A stretch of 64,000 nucleotides of DNA, taken from assembly GCF_900155425.1 (NCBI RefSeq), contig NZ_LT700190.1, forward strand, positions 847,401-911,400, read 5' to 3'. The notes beneath the pieces were generated by a model, which saw nothing but the letters and a program-made list of their open reading frames with translations, searched no databases and was not told the DNA's origin. Every line of letters starts with the position of its first letter. Within the stretch, counting starts at the first letter, position 1. The position numbers were made by a program, and so were the translations under genes. This DNA comes from Parabacteroides massiliensis. GTDB lineage: Bacteria > Bacteroidota > Bacteroidia > Bacteroidales > Tannerellaceae. Below are positions 1 to 9,409 of the stretch, piece by piece.

Positions 1-2685
1 GTTTTTCACTTCGGACGTATGGTCTACGTATCCGACAATGCCGCCCGTATTCCGGTCGTGATTGGTAGGGACATTTCCGCTGTTGTAGCAGTCGTGAACC
101 ATCCAGTTATCATCATCGACGGTGCTGCCCAAGGATTGTCTTCCCAAGACTCCGCCGACATACGAGTTCCAATCGTCGCTGGAGACGGTTCCCCGGTTGC
201 AGCAGTGGGCCAACTCCGTATTATTGTTTTTATACACATCCGAACTGGAATGCCACCCGAATCGTCCGCAGATACCGCCGACGTTGGAATCTCCACCCGG
301 TCCGCCATTTACGGCTCCGTGGTTGGCGCAGGAGAAGATGGCGGAATGGGCGATATTGCCATATCCAAGAATACCGCCTACGCTGCCGCCCCCGCTGTTG
401 TTGACGCTTCCGTAGTTGGCGGAGTCATAGATCTCGTTGCCTCTAGAGTTGCTTCCGTCGATGAACCCGACACAACCACCGACGTCGTGCTGGCCGGTGA
501 TTGTACCCGTATTGACGAGGTATCTCAAGATCATCTTCTCCCCTTTGTCATCCACCGAAGCATGGCCCACGATACCGCCCGTGTTTTTCGCCCCTTCGAT
601 TCTGCCGTAATTGACCAGATATTCGAAGCTGCCGTATTTATACTGGAGCAATCCGACGATGCCGCCCGTGTTGCTGTTGGAACTATTCGTTACGGTCTTT
701 CCGTTGTTGACGCAATTCGTGATGTTATTGTTGCCGTCATAGAGGGTGGCATGTCCGACAATTCCGCCCACACGCTCTCCACCGAATACCGAGCCCGTAA
801 AACATACGCCCGTGACAGACGAACTGTTGGCATATCCGACAATCCCGCCCATCGATGTCCCGTTGGATGACGCTCCTCCGCTTGGCGTGCCCGACGAAAC
901 CGTTCCGGGGAAATGGCTCGTGAAACTGTCCGCTTTCGGTATGGTTCCGCCAAAGGTGACCTTGTTGTTCCCTTTGATGGTGCTATTTTCGGCCTGGCCT
1001 ACAATACCGCCTGTGGCATCCGCTCCATAGACGTGCATGTTCGCATCGAACTTGAAATTTTCCAACTCCAAGGTCCTGTTGCGGAGATATCCGATCAGTC
1101 CGCCGGCCGAACTGATGTAGGCTGTGACCTGCGTGTTGATTACACATTGGGCTTTGGCCTTGACGGTACACGCTGCGTTGCCGATCATCCCGCCTGCGTT
1201 TCTATTGGCTTCGATAGACATGTAGCCTCCGTTGTAGGTCTTGGCGATCTGGGTCTGGGTCCCATCTATGTTGATGGTCCCGTCGGAGGCCGTTCCGATG
1301 AATCCGCCTACGTTTTCGTTGCCTCTCAAATAGGAGTTGAACTCGCAGTCGTTTAAGGTCAGCTCTTGGTTGGCGGTGTAAGCGCCTATCAGTCCGCCAA
1401 CGTTGTTGCCGGCGCTGCGTATCGACGCCGCCACTTGCACGTTGGTGATTTTGGAGCTTCCGCTAAGATTCATTTTGCCGGCCAATCCACCCGAATTACC
1501 CCCTTGGCTGTAGATGACTTTGACATCTATGTCTGATTGGGGAATGGAGTGGAGGAGCGTGATGTCGCTGAAATTGACGTTTCCGCTGTTCACCGCTCCT
1601 ACGATGCCGCCGACATTGCTGCCGGAGGCTATGAGGCCGATTACGCCTGTCTCCGCACCCGGCATCAGGTTCGTGAAGTCCTCCACCTTTAAGGAGCCGT
1701 TCTCGTAGCAGCCGACCAGTCCGCCGATCGAAGAAGCCCCGTTTACGGTCGCATAGATTCTGCATTTCTTCGCGGTCAGGTTACGAAGGCAGTATCCGAT
1801 GAATCCGCCGATATTGTCTCCGCAATCATTGAAGTTGCCGCTTACCTGCACGTTCTCCAGGATGACGTTCCCTTCTGCTTTGCCGGCTACCGCGCCTCCG
1901 TTTTTCAAGATGCCTCTCATGCCGGCATAGATGGTCAGGTTCTTGATGGTCGCTCCGTTACATAGGACTTTGAACAACCCGATGTTCTGGTCCCTCTCGG
2001 AGTTGGAACCCGTGTAGTTGAGTATGATTTTATGTCCGTTTCCGTCGTATGTCCCGGCAAAGGAATAGCCTGTATAATTCCGGCCGGTGTATTCTTCGCT
2101 CAGGGGAGGAGCGGTGAAATCGGCCCCCTGCTTGAAGTAGAGATTGGCTCCGTGGGTGAGGGAGTCTTTGTATAGTCCGAACGCAAATGTATTGAAATCA
2201 TCCGCCGTGTTGATTATATATGGATTTTCGGCTGTTCCGTCTCCCTCCGCCAAACCATACTCGACGGTTGTTGACATGACGGAATGGAGCATTTCGTTCT
2301 TAAACGTGGCGACCAGCCGGGCGCCTAACTTTTTTCCGTCAGCCAGGATACCCCACACGTCGTAGTCGCTGTCCGGGATGTGGACGTCCTTGGGAATCCG
2401 GATGCACAGCCAGAGTTTCTCGTCCTTGATGCTCACGGTCGCGTCAAACTCTATTACCGTGAAATCCGTATGCGAACGGAGTTGTATCGTGATCAGTGTG
2501 GTCGTTTCCGGAATCTCCCATATATGGCGTTCCAAAGGAAACGAACTCAACTTGAAATCTTTTGTCGTTTCCAGTACCGAACCATTCTCGTTCGACAGGT
2601 ATGGATTGTCGTCACTACAGCTATTGCCGGCCATCAACAGAAGGGCGAGCAAAAAGCCGACGATCGATGCTTTTTTCACTTTCAT
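1..2685 (-). CDS. GLUG-repeat surface lipoprotein, C-terminus outside the window
   Basis: The reading frame stays open from the ATG at 2685 to the window edge (895 codons), so the protein is partial. It starts with a hydrophobic signal and a cysteine near residue 23 followed by Ser-Asp-Asp, which resembles the lipoprotein surface-export signal of Bacteroides; the lipobox itself (GNSC) is weak. A module resembling GTAENPYIINTADDF follows, the usual entry to GLUG/parallel beta-helix proteins. After it come many repeats ending in GGIVG, GGLVG or GGFIG separated by Asn/Ser/Cys-rich turns (e.g. NVGGIVG, RVGGIVG). The family is surface-exposed and adhesin-like; no enzyme motif is visible. It lies 40 bp downstream of another GLUG lipoprotein on the same strand, so the two are probably one transcript. 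The assignment as a GLUG solenoid is firm; ligand and role are unknown. Confidence 0.85.
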   Translation of the reverse strand, partial: MKVKKASIVGFLLALLLMAGNSCSDDNPYLSNENGSVLETTKDFKLSSFPLERHIWEIPETTTLITIQLRSHTDFTVIEFDATVSIKDEKLWLCIRIPKDVHIPDSDYDVWGILADGKKLGARLVATFKNEMLHSVMSTTVEYGLAEGDGTAENPYIINTADDFNTFAFGLYKDSLTHGANLYFKQGADFTAPPLSEEYTGRNYTGYSFAGTYDGNGHKIILNYTGSNSERDQNIGLFKVLCNGATIKNLTIYAGMRGILKNGGAVAGKAEGNVILENVQVSGNFNDCGDNIGGFIGYCLRNLTAKKCRIYATVNGASSIGGLVGCYENGSLKVEDFTNLMPGAETGVIGLIASGSNVGGIVGAVNSGNVNFSDITLLHSIPQSDIDVKVIYSQGGNSGGLAGKMNLSGSSKITNVQVAASIRSAGNNVGGLIGAYTANQELTLNDCEFNSYLRGNENVGGFIGTASDGTINIDGTQTQIAKTYNGGYMSIEANRNAGGMIGNAACTVKAKAQCVINTQVTAYISSAGGLIGYLRNRTLELENFKFDANMHVYGADATGGIVGQAENSTIKGNNKVTFGGTIPKADSFTSHFPGTVSSGTPSGGASSNGTSMGGIVGYANSSSVTGVCFTGSVFGGERVGGIVGHATLYDGNNNITNCVNNGKTVTNSSNSNTGGIVGLLQYKYGSFEYLVNYGRIEGAKNTGGIVGHASVDDKGEKMILRYLVNTGTITGQHDVGGCVGFIDGSNSRGNEIYDSANYGSVNNSGGGSVGGILGYGNIAHSAIFSCANHGAVNGGPGGDSNVGGICGRFGWHSSSDVYKNNNTELAHCCNRGTVSSDDWNSYVGGVLGRQSLGSTVDDDNWMVHDCYNSGNVPTNHDRNTGGIVGYVDHTSEVKN

Positions 2686-2725
2686 CTGATTGTATGATTT
2701 TTTAAGTGCTACATTCGTTTTATTC

Positions 2726-5683
2726 TTATTCTTCCACAGCCTCTTCCATCTCGGAGTGGTAGGGTATCGGGAAATACCCCTTGCTGTTTTCCACATACCA
2801 TTTTGCGTACGGCCCGCTGAAGCTCCATTCCTGAAAAGACTCTGTGTCGCACAACTCGTCCAGTGAAATTATCTTTCCTATTTGCGACTGTTTATAGTCT
2901 TCCGGGCCGTAATAGTAGGAGTTTTTCAGCGAGACGACATTCCCTTGGCTGGGAACAACCGCGAACCAGTTCGCGCCGACGTTCAAGCAATTGTTGATGA
3001 CCGAACGTGAATCGGCTCTCCCGACCACACCGCCGTTCGTAAGCGATTGCTCGCCTTTGAACGGGCCGACGTTGACGCAGTCGTCGATTTCGCAGAACTG
3101 CTGGGCATGTCCCAATATACCGCCCACCTTGTCGACCTTGTCAACCTTTATCTCGCCGATGTTGAGGCATTGGGAAACGACAACCGCATTGTTTTGATAG
3201 TCTGTCGCCCCTTCGACAATGGCGTTTATGCCACCGATGGAGGTGACGACCCCTCCTATGGAAGCCAGTACCAAGGCCGCCGTAGACCCGGCATCGAAAG
3301 GTATGGCCGCAATCCCGATGACAGCCCCTACTATGCAGCAGGCTCCCGTAATGCTCTTTTGTATGATCTCTTGAAGTTTTCTTGACTTTTCAATCTCTTC
3401 GTAACGTTCCTCGCGCTTATGGTTGATGTTGTAGTTGACGATGGCGTTGTTTTCATCCGAAGCCTCGTAGAACGCCAACACTTGGTTCATGTGCTGCAAT
3501 TGCTGCTTGGAGACATCCGTGGTCAGCCCGTCCGCCATGATGCTGCTCGACCAGACGTAGCCGTTGCGTATGTCGCTCATGGCTTGCTTCACTTTGTCGG
3601 TGATTTCTGTCGTTTTTGCCGTCAAGGAGCTTTTCATCAGTTCGAGCTCTTTTTCGGTTGCCATCTCGTAGAATCCGTAAAGCCAGATCGAAGTCTCGGT
3701 GGCAATCAGGGCGAAGTCGAGCCCCGTCTCTCCGAGATGCAACACATGCGTGATCTCTTTCATGATATGAGCTGCTCCGGCTTCGGCCTCTTTAAAAACG
3801 GCTCCCGATACGGCTATCATCGGCCCGGCGATACCCAACACGCATTCCACGCTGCCTAAGACACAACTGACGATATCCAGAGCAGACCATTCCCTCGGAT
3901 CGCCTATCTCGCCGATGATGCCACCGGTCGGGCCTTTGCCTGAATTGTGGATTCTCGCCATGTTGCTGCAATAGTTTATCATGGTGTAGTTGCCTGCCAA
4001 GCCGACAACTCCGCCTGCATAGTGTGCCGATACGTTCAAGTCGCCATAATTCTGGCAGGCAAAGATGGCTCCCCATGTCGTTTTGCCGATGATGCCTCCG
4101 GCGCAATGGCTGGACGGCGCTGTCACGGCTCCTTGGTTGAGGACATTGTGCGTCACGGCGATAGAGGTGTTGCCGACAATGCCTCCTACGTATGCATCGG
4201 AAGCAAAGGCAGATATGCGGCCGGTGTTGTAGACCAGGTAACCACCGAATTGCGATTCGCCGCAGATGCCGCCTACGGCCGTCTCGCCTTCTATGGCACC
4301 GGTGTTGGAGCAGCCCTTGACCAATGCGTTGTTGAAGAGCAGTTCGTCCGAACCGATACGGGTGCTGCCGATGATTCCGCCCACGCCGGTGTGCCCTTTT
4401 ATGTCTCCTTTATTGATGGATGCGTATATGAACGAGATACCCGTTCCGCCTGCGATACCTCCCGTGCCGAATCCTCCGGAGGCTTTGTCGGAAGGGTCGT
4501 AGTCGCTTGATCCGGAGATGTTCCCGGTGTTGGTGCAGGCCAGGACGGAGAGCGAGTCTACGGAACCGACCAGGCCGCCCGCCCCAGTATGCCTGGAGCT
4601 GATTGATGCGTGGTTTTCGCTTTGCTGGACGTTCGTGTAGGAATATAAGGAACCGGCTCCCAACAGCCCGCCTACCGCGTAGTCTCCGCTCACCGGCGTG
4701 CTCTCGTTGACGCAGTTGTCCATCAACAGTACGCTCTTCATGTCTGTGACGCCGATCAGCCCGCCGTTGCCCACGCTGCCCTTGCAGCCTTTGACATATC
4801 CTTGGGACGTCGAACAAGAAGCGATGAATGTCGTGTCTGCCCGGTCGCCCGCCGTGATGCTGCCGCCGACAATGCTGCCTACGGCATAGATGCCTTCCAT
4901 CTTCGGATTGACCATCTTGACATTTTTGATGCAGGCGTGTTCCACAAAACCGAACAGCCCGATCCCCGATGTATAGGGGCGGACACACCAAAGATTCTTG
5001 ATGGAATATCCCGCACCGTCATAGACTCCGCGATACGGCGTGCTCGGCTGGTTGCCGATAGGATTCCAGCCCTGGTCGTGGTCGCTGTCCCACGAGGCTC
5101 TGTCCATGTCGATGTCGACTGTTTGGCGGAAATAGGTGTGAGTGGTGATTGTTTCGTTCTGCCGTTGGTCGTTGATGATGTTCCGGAGTGTCTTCAGGTG
5201 GCTGTAGCTGGAGATGATATAAGGGTCCTCCTGGGTCCCGCTTCCGGAGAAATTGAGAGAAGAGTTGTAATGGTCGATAACCTTCACGTCGCCTGCAGCG
5301 GATATGTCGATGCGGCAACCCAGTCCGAATTCAACCCATGTCGTGTCCGACGAGGTCTCGCCAAGATCCGGAAACTCCAGGGCGAGGAGTCGGTAGACGC
5401 CTTTTTTCAATCCCGTATGGAGCGTCAGGATGGATTGGCCGTCCAGCCGCACATGCAGTCCTTTCCGGGTAAATACTGTGCCGTCTTCCGCTTTTATTTT
5501 GCAGACATATTCGGGCGAATGAAATCCTTTGGTTTGTTGCTGCAAAATAATGGTCCGGTTTTCTCCGGCAAAGAGTTCACGGTCGCTGTCTTCGGGTGTG
5601 TCTATCGGCTCGTCCTTGTCTTGGCAAGCCGTGAAAAGGGTACAGATGCACCCTAAATAAAATAGCCAATGAAGTGCTTTCAT
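2726..5683 (-). CDS. GLUG-repeat lipoprotein with an internal helical insertion
   Basis: This 985-residue protein has a type II signal peptide with lipobox LFTAC and an acidic stretch (QDKDE) right after the cysteine, so a surface lipoprotein is likely. A GSGTQEDPYII entry module near residue 150 and a YDGAGYSIKNL motif open the solenoid, followed by GLUG-like repeats (VGGLLG, VGGIIG, VGGIVG) to about residue 598. Residues about 600-828 break the pattern. Two long hydrophobic Gly/Ala/Val/Ile segments (about 604-630 and 776-826) flank a charged helical stretch rich in Lys, Glu and Gln. GLUG repeats then resume (KVGGILGHAQQ, NGGVVGRAD) before a normal C-terminal end. It is the first gene of a likely two-gene transcript with the downstream GLUG gene. 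The fold is clear from the repeats; a role in adhesion or membrane interaction is inference. Confidence 0.85.
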   Translation of the reverse strand: MKALHWLFYLGCICTLFTACQDKDEPIDTPEDSDRELFAGENRTIILQQQTKGFHSPEYVCKIKAEDGTVFTRKGLHVRLDGQSILTLHTGLKKGVYRLLALEFPDLGETSSDTTWVEFGLGCRIDISAAGDVKVIDHYNSSLNFSGSGTQEDPYIISSYSHLKTLRNIINDQRQNETITTHTYFRQTVDIDMDRASWDSDHDQGWNPIGNQPSTPYRGVYDGAGYSIKNLWCVRPYTSGIGLFGFVEHACIKNVKMVNPKMEGIYAVGSIVGGSITAGDRADTTFIASCSTSQGYVKGCKGSVGNGGLIGVTDMKSVLLMDNCVNESTPVSGDYAVGGLLGAGSLYSYTNVQQSENHASISSRHTGAGGLVGSVDSLSVLACTNTGNISGSSDYDPSDKASGGFGTGGIAGGTGISFIYASINKGDIKGHTGVGGIIGSTRIGSDELLFNNALVKGCSNTGAIEGETAVGGICGESQFGGYLVYNTGRISAFASDAYVGGIVGNTSIAVTHNVLNQGAVTAPSSHCAGGIIGKTTWGAIFACQNYGDLNVSAHYAGGVVGLAGNYTMINYCSNMARIHNSGKGPTGGIIGEIGDPREWSALDIVSCVLGSVECVLGIAGPMIAVSGAVFKEAEAGAAHIMKEITHVLHLGETGLDFALIATETSIWLYGFYEMATEKELELMKSSLTAKTTEITDKVKQAMSDIRNGYVWSSSIMADGLTTDVSKQQLQHMNQVLAFYEASDENNAIVNYNINHKREERYEEIEKSRKLQEIIQKSITGACCIVGAVIGIAAIPFDAGSTAALVLASIGGVVTSIGGINAIVEGATDYQNNAVVVSQCLNIGEIKVDKVDKVGGILGHAQQFCEIDDCVNVGPFKGEQSLTNGGVVGRADSRSVINNCLNVGANWFAVVPSQGNVVSLKNSYYYGPEDYKQSQIGKIISLDELCDTESFQEWSFSGPYAKWYVENSKGYFPIPYHSEMEEAVEE

Positions 5684-5728
5684 TCTTTTTTTGATTTTGT
5701 GTTTAGGTCTTTAAATATTAAGGATGTA

Positions 5729-5736
5729 CAAATATA
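5729..5736 (-). promoter_or_regulatory. -7 box (TATATTTG) for the GLUG pair
   Basis: On the minus strand this octamer matches the Bacteroidetes -7 consensus TAnnTTTG and lies 45 bp upstream of the ATG at 5683. No good -33 TTTG was found at the usual 19-21 bp spacing. Confidence 0.45.
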
Positions 5737-5807
5737 TGAAAAAGCTGCTTTTCCTGTAATATAACGATCAATTATTTATCAGGGCGTCAGACGGATTATA
5801 AAGCTAT

Positions 5808-5848
5808 GCTTTAGCCTGCCTAACCCATAGCTTTAGCCTGCCTAACCC
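5808..5848. repeat. Two-copy 22-bp tandem repeat
   Basis: GCTTTAGCCTGCCTAACCC occurs at 5808-5826 and again at 5830-5848, and a partial third copy (ATGCTTTA) follows. It lies between the GLUG promoter and the terminator of the neighbouring nitroreductase gene. No function is evident. Confidence 0.7.
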
Positions 5849-5898
5849 TATGCTTTATTCTTTCAGATCCATTGGGTTATTTACGGAAAATAACAAAT

Positions 5899-5935
5899 AT
5901 TGATTATCAGCTTGTTGAGGTGGCTGATAATCAAT
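5899..5935 (-). terminator. Hairpin terminator after the nitroreductase-like gene
   Basis: A perfect 13-bp inverted repeat (ATTGATTATCAGC and its complement) with an 11-nt loop starts 27 bp after the stop of the minus-strand gene. On that strand it is followed by a moderately T-rich stretch, which fits an intrinsic terminator. Confidence 0.65.
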
Positions 5936-5962
5936 AGTGGCTTCTAAACGATAAGAGGCTTT

Positions 5963-6598
5963 TTATTTACGGGGATATCCAACAGGATTGTTCATGATCG
6001 GCAGTTGGTTGTCCGTTAATTTCAGGATTTGTTTTAAAGCAGCTTGATCCATCGAGGCACGGGGAACGGTCGCCAGGCCGGCGGATGCACAAAAAACATT
6101 GATGTTTTGGCAAACGATACCGGCATCGACAGCCGCCATCAGTTTGGTATGGTCGGCCACGTTGCCGAAACGCGAAAGGTCGGAAACGAGCACCAGGCAG
6201 GCCGGAGCCGATTTGACAAAATCCTGGCCACCGGCAACAGCACCCCGGTGGTCTCCTTTTGCAACGGGCTGCAGGTTGTTGGCTTTGGCATCATACAGGT
6301 AAGCGCCTTCTTTCATGATTACATAAATATCGATATCCTGTTTGTTCAGGGCAGAAGGGGCCGTCCGTTTTCCATCCGGCCGGTTGATCCCGTTCGCCGC
6401 CCATAACAAATCCGACAGGTCCTGCAGGCTGAGTTCCTTGGCCGCATATTCCCGGTCGGAGTGGCGGTCGGATAATGCTTTCATGACAGCGCTGCCTCTG
6501 TTTTTGTCGGGAGTGTTTAACTTAATGGTTTTCAACTCCTGCGCATGCATCGTGGCAGCGAGCAGCAATGTGGCGAAAATGAATGATAATTTTCTCAT
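5963..6598 (-). CDS. Secreted nitroreductase/SagB-type oxidoreductase-like protein
   Basis: The 211-residue product begins with a Sec signal peptide ending at about residue 19 (MHAQ). The rest resembles small FMN-dependent nitroreductases of the SagB/ThcOx type: an N-terminal RHSDREY segment like the family's R-x-S-x-R FMN-contact motif, LSDLLWAANGINRPDGKRTAPSA, and a YLYDA segment. A secreted, FMN-dependent redox enzyme is therefore likely; the substrate is unknown. It is divergent from the TonB-type receptor gene, with a 180-bp intergenic region, and is followed by its own hairpin terminator, so it is probably a single-gene transcript. Family assignment is good; activity on nitro compounds should not be assumed. 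Confidence 0.8.
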   Translation of the reverse strand: MRKLSFIFATLLLAATMHAQELKTIKLNTPDKNRGSAVMKALSDRHSDREYAAKELSLQDLSDLLWAANGINRPDGKRTAPSALNKQDIDIYVIMKEGAYLYDAKANNLQPVAKGDHRGAVAGGQDFVKSAPACLVLVSDLSRFGNVADHTKLMAAVDAGIVCQNINVFCASAGLATVPRASMDQAALKQILKLTDNQLPIMNNPVGYPRK

Positions 6599-6691
6599 AA
6601 GCTTGTTTTTTTTATGATTGGTATCTACAAAAATAAGTGAAATACATAAAAACAGAACATAAAAATAGAACTTTTACAATTCTTTAAACAG

Positions 6692-6699
6692 CAAAGTTA
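6692..6699 (-). promoter_or_regulatory. -7 box (TAACTTTG) for the nitroreductase-like gene
   Basis: On the minus strand the octamer fits TAnnTTTG and lies 93 bp upstream of the start at 6598. It sits back to back with the plus-strand box at 6721. Confidence 0.5.
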
Positions 6700-6720
6700 C
6701 GAATGACTCGTAGATAAGAT

Positions 6721-6728
6721 TACATTTG
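6721..6728 (+). promoter_or_regulatory. -7 box (TACATTTG) for the TonB-type receptor
   Basis: An exact TAnnTTTG match 50 bp upstream of the ATG at 6779. The -33 element is not obvious. Confidence 0.55.
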
Positions 6729-6778
6729 CAATTATTTTATGTGAATGTATAATCGATAATTCTAAATTCTCAAATTTA

Positions 6779-9343
6779 ATGAAAGAAAAACTGCTCTACT
6801 TAATGCTGATACTATTTGTGTCTGCGTCAGTGTTTGCGCAAACCGGAGGTGGGTCAGCTGCCTTTACTATTAAAGGACAAGTAGTCGACTCTTTATCCAA
6901 TGAGTCCGTACCTTATGCCACATTGAGAATCGCGTCGGCTTCCGCGCCACAGACTCCGGTGAAATTGTTGGCTTGTGATGATGATGGCAAGTTCACGTCG
7001 ACAATGAACAAGCCGGGCAAATATGTGATGACAATGGAATCTTTAGGGAAAGTTACTGTCCAAAAAACTTTTACATTGTCAGAAAACAAGAAAGTGTTGG
7101 ATTTTGGCAAATTGTTCATGAACGACGATACCCAGCAGTTGAAGGAAGTGACCGTAACCGCTCAAAAGCCATTGGTCAAGATGGAGGTCGATAAGCTGAC
7201 TTATAACCTGGAAGACGACCCGGAGGCCAAAACCAGCAATGCGTTGGAAATGTTCCGCAAGGTCCCGATGGTCACGGTAGACGGCGAAGACAAGATCCAG
7301 TTGAAAGGATCGTCCAATTATAAAATCTACATGAATGGCAAACCTTCCAATTTGTTGAGTGGTAGCAATGCTTCCGATGTGTTGAAAAGCATGCCGGCCA
7401 GTTCGATCAAGAATATCGAGGTCATTACCGATCCGGGATCCAAATATGATGCCGAAGGCGTGGGAGGTATTATCAATATCATTACAACCAAGAATGCGCT
7501 GCAAGGATATACGGGAACGGTTCGTGCCGATGCCAGCACACTGGGTAGCTTCGGTGGCGGCGGCTATGTCTCGATGAAGGCAGGGAAGTTCGGCGTGACG
7601 GCCAACTACGGTTATAACCGTCGTAATTCCCCTTGGAATGATACCTATTCGATGCGCGATGAGCAGGAAGTGCAATACCAGCAGGGCGAGCAGACTTTTA
7701 CCCGTCCGTCTTCCTTGTTGAACGAACATGGACGCAGCAAAAACAAAGGCCCGTTCCAATACGGTTATTTGGAAGGGAGCTATGAAATCGATACGCTGAA
7801 CTTATTGAGCGTGGGTGTCAACCTGTTCCGGGGAAAATCGAACAACCTCTCCGAGCTCTTTGCCGATAAGGTCAATCGGACCGAACTGGCAGACGGAGAG
7901 CCGACAACGATGTATTCTTATAAACGCTATTCGGATTCGAAAGGAACATTCGGCTCTACGGATGTCAATGTCGATTTCCAGCATTCGACCAGCAAGAAGG
8001 ATGAATTGCTGACGTTGTCTTATCGTTTCAGCCAATCGCCCAACGACAATGAAGGACATTCCCGGCTTGAAGACCTGGTAGGCGATTATAGCCAGGCTTA
8101 TCGTTATCCGAACTGGAATATCAATGATGCTTCCACGACGGAACATACGGCGCAGGTCGATTATACGACACCTCTGTTTAAAGATCAGACGTTGGAAGCC
8201 GGCGTGAAATATATAAACCGCCAGAGCAAGAGTAATACACTGGAACAGGTGATGGATTCATTGAATGTCTGGCAGGATATTTCGCAACGTAATAGCGATT
8301 TCCGCCATACCCAGCACATTTATTCCGCTTATTTGGGATATCTGGTCAAGTTCGGTAAATTAGGAGCCAAAGCAGGGGTCCGCGCAGAAGGGACCAGCTT
8401 GAACGCTGAGTTTGCCAAGGCGCCGGAAGAGAACTTCAAGACACATTATTTCGATGTTGTCCCGAATGCGACATTGACCTATCAGTTGGATATGTCTTCG
8501 CAGTTGCGTTTGGGATACAACATGCGTATCCAGCGTCCGGGTATCTGGTATCTGAACCCGTATTTGAACAATATCGACCCGCAGCGTATCTCGCAAGGTA
8601 ATCCGAATCTGGATTCTGAAAAGAGTAACAATGTGAACTTCAACTTCAGCAAGTTCGCACAGAAGTTCAGCATTAATGCAAGTGTGAGCTATACGTTCGT
8701 GAACAATGCGATTGAAAGGTATACGATAATAGTCAACTTCCCGGAATCCGATCCGCTCTCCCAATATAACGGAGCTTCTTATAGCACGTATGGGAACCTG
8801 GGAAAACGCCAGCAGGTCGGACTGTTCCTGTATGGCAGCTGGAATCCGGTTCCCCTGTTCCGTATCTATATGAACGGCGGAATGGACTATACGAATATCA
8901 ACAGCAAAAAAGCGTTGGGTCTGACGAAGGATGGTGTGGCTGCCCGAGTTTTTGCCGGAGCACAGTTTAACCTGCCGAAAGACTTCCGTATCAATCTGCA
9001 TGGTGGTTATTTCAGCCCGTGGGTACAGTTGCAGGGCAAACAGTCTCCTTTCTATTTTACCGGTTTGAATGTCAGCAAGGATTTCCTGAAAAAGAAACTC
9101 TCCGTTACTTTGGGTGCACAGAACCCGTTCTGGAAGACGATGAAGATGGAGTCGACTACGACAGGCGAAGGATTCGTGGATCGTTCTACGACTTATCGTC
9201 ATGCCCGTGAATTCCGTTTGAGTCTCTCTTATCGTTTCGGAACGATGAAGGGTCAGATCAAGAAAGTCCGCCGTGGCATCAGCAATGATGATACCAAGAG
9301 CGGTGGAGAAGGCAATAGCGGTGGCGGCGAACAGGCGATGTAG
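6779..9343 (+). CDS. TonB-dependent receptor-like outer membrane beta-barrel protein
   Basis: The 854-residue protein starts with a Sec signal (FVSASVFAQ). A carboxypeptidase-regulatory-like beta-sandwich follows at about residues 30-115 (FTIKGQVVDSLSNESVPYATLRI), then a plug domain (SNALEMFRKVPMVTVDGEDKIQLKG, SIKNIEVITDPGSKYDAEGVGGIINIIT) and a long alternating beta-barrel. It fits the OMP_b-brl_3 family of Bacteroidetes rather than SusC: it is shorter and has no SusD next to it. The C-terminus runs past the barrel into a Gly/Ser-rich tail (SGGEGNSGGGEQ). It probably transports an unknown small ligand or peptide across the outer membrane with TonB. It is monocistronic: own promoter and a strong terminator. 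Confidence 0.88.
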   Translation: MKEKLLYLMLILFVSASVFAQTGGGSAAFTIKGQVVDSLSNESVPYATLRIASASAPQTPVKLLACDDDGKFTSTMNKPGKYVMTMESLGKVTVQKTFTLSENKKVLDFGKLFMNDDTQQLKEVTVTAQKPLVKMEVDKLTYNLEDDPEAKTSNALEMFRKVPMVTVDGEDKIQLKGSSNYKIYMNGKPSNLLSGSNASDVLKSMPASSIKNIEVITDPGSKYDAEGVGGIINIITTKNALQGYTGTVRADASTLGSFGGGGYVSMKAGKFGVTANYGYNRRNSPWNDTYSMRDEQEVQYQQGEQTFTRPSSLLNEHGRSKNKGPFQYGYLEGSYEIDTLNLLSVGVNLFRGKSNNLSELFADKVNRTELADGEPTTMYSYKRYSDSKGTFGSTDVNVDFQHSTSKKDELLTLSYRFSQSPNDNEGHSRLEDLVGDYSQAYRYPNWNINDASTTEHTAQVDYTTPLFKDQTLEAGVKYINRQSKSNTLEQVMDSLNVWQDISQRNSDFRHTQHIYSAYLGYLVKFGKLGAKAGVRAEGTSLNAEFAKAPEENFKTHYFDVVPNATLTYQLDMSSQLRLGYNMRIQRPGIWYLNPYLNNIDPQRISQGNPNLDSEKSNNVNFNFSKFAQKFSINASVSYTFVNNAIERYTIIVNFPESDPLSQYNGASYSTYGNLGKRQQVGLFLYGSWNPVPLFRIYMNGGMDYTNINSKKALGLTKDGVAARVFAGAQFNLPKDFRINLHGGYFSPWVQLQGKQSPFYFTGLNVSKDFLKKKLSVTLGAQNPFWKTMKMESTTTGEGFVDRSTTYRHAREFRLSLSYRFGTMKGQIKKVRRGISNDDTKSGGEGNSGGGEQAM

Positions 9344-9354
9344 AGATTTATGAC

Positions 9355-9408
9355 TTATGACTTATGATTTATGGGTTTCAAATAAATCATAAGTCATAAT
9401 TTTTTTGT
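9355..9408 (+). terminator. Intrinsic terminator after the TonB-type receptor
   Basis: An 18-bp perfect stem (9355-9372 with 9382-9399), a 9-nt loop and a T tract. The left arm lies in a short TTATGAC/TTATGAT tandem repeat. Confidence 0.85.
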
Positions 9409-9409
9409 T

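Noticed and set aside
19..870. Long plus-strand open frame (283 codons)
   Set aside because: It lies codon-in-register opposite the minus-strand GLUG protein; its Ala/Val/Asp-rich text is the complement of the repeats.
4802..5656. Plus-strand open frame of 284 codons
   Set aside because: Shadow of the 985-residue GLUG lipoprotein; no signal, no family features.
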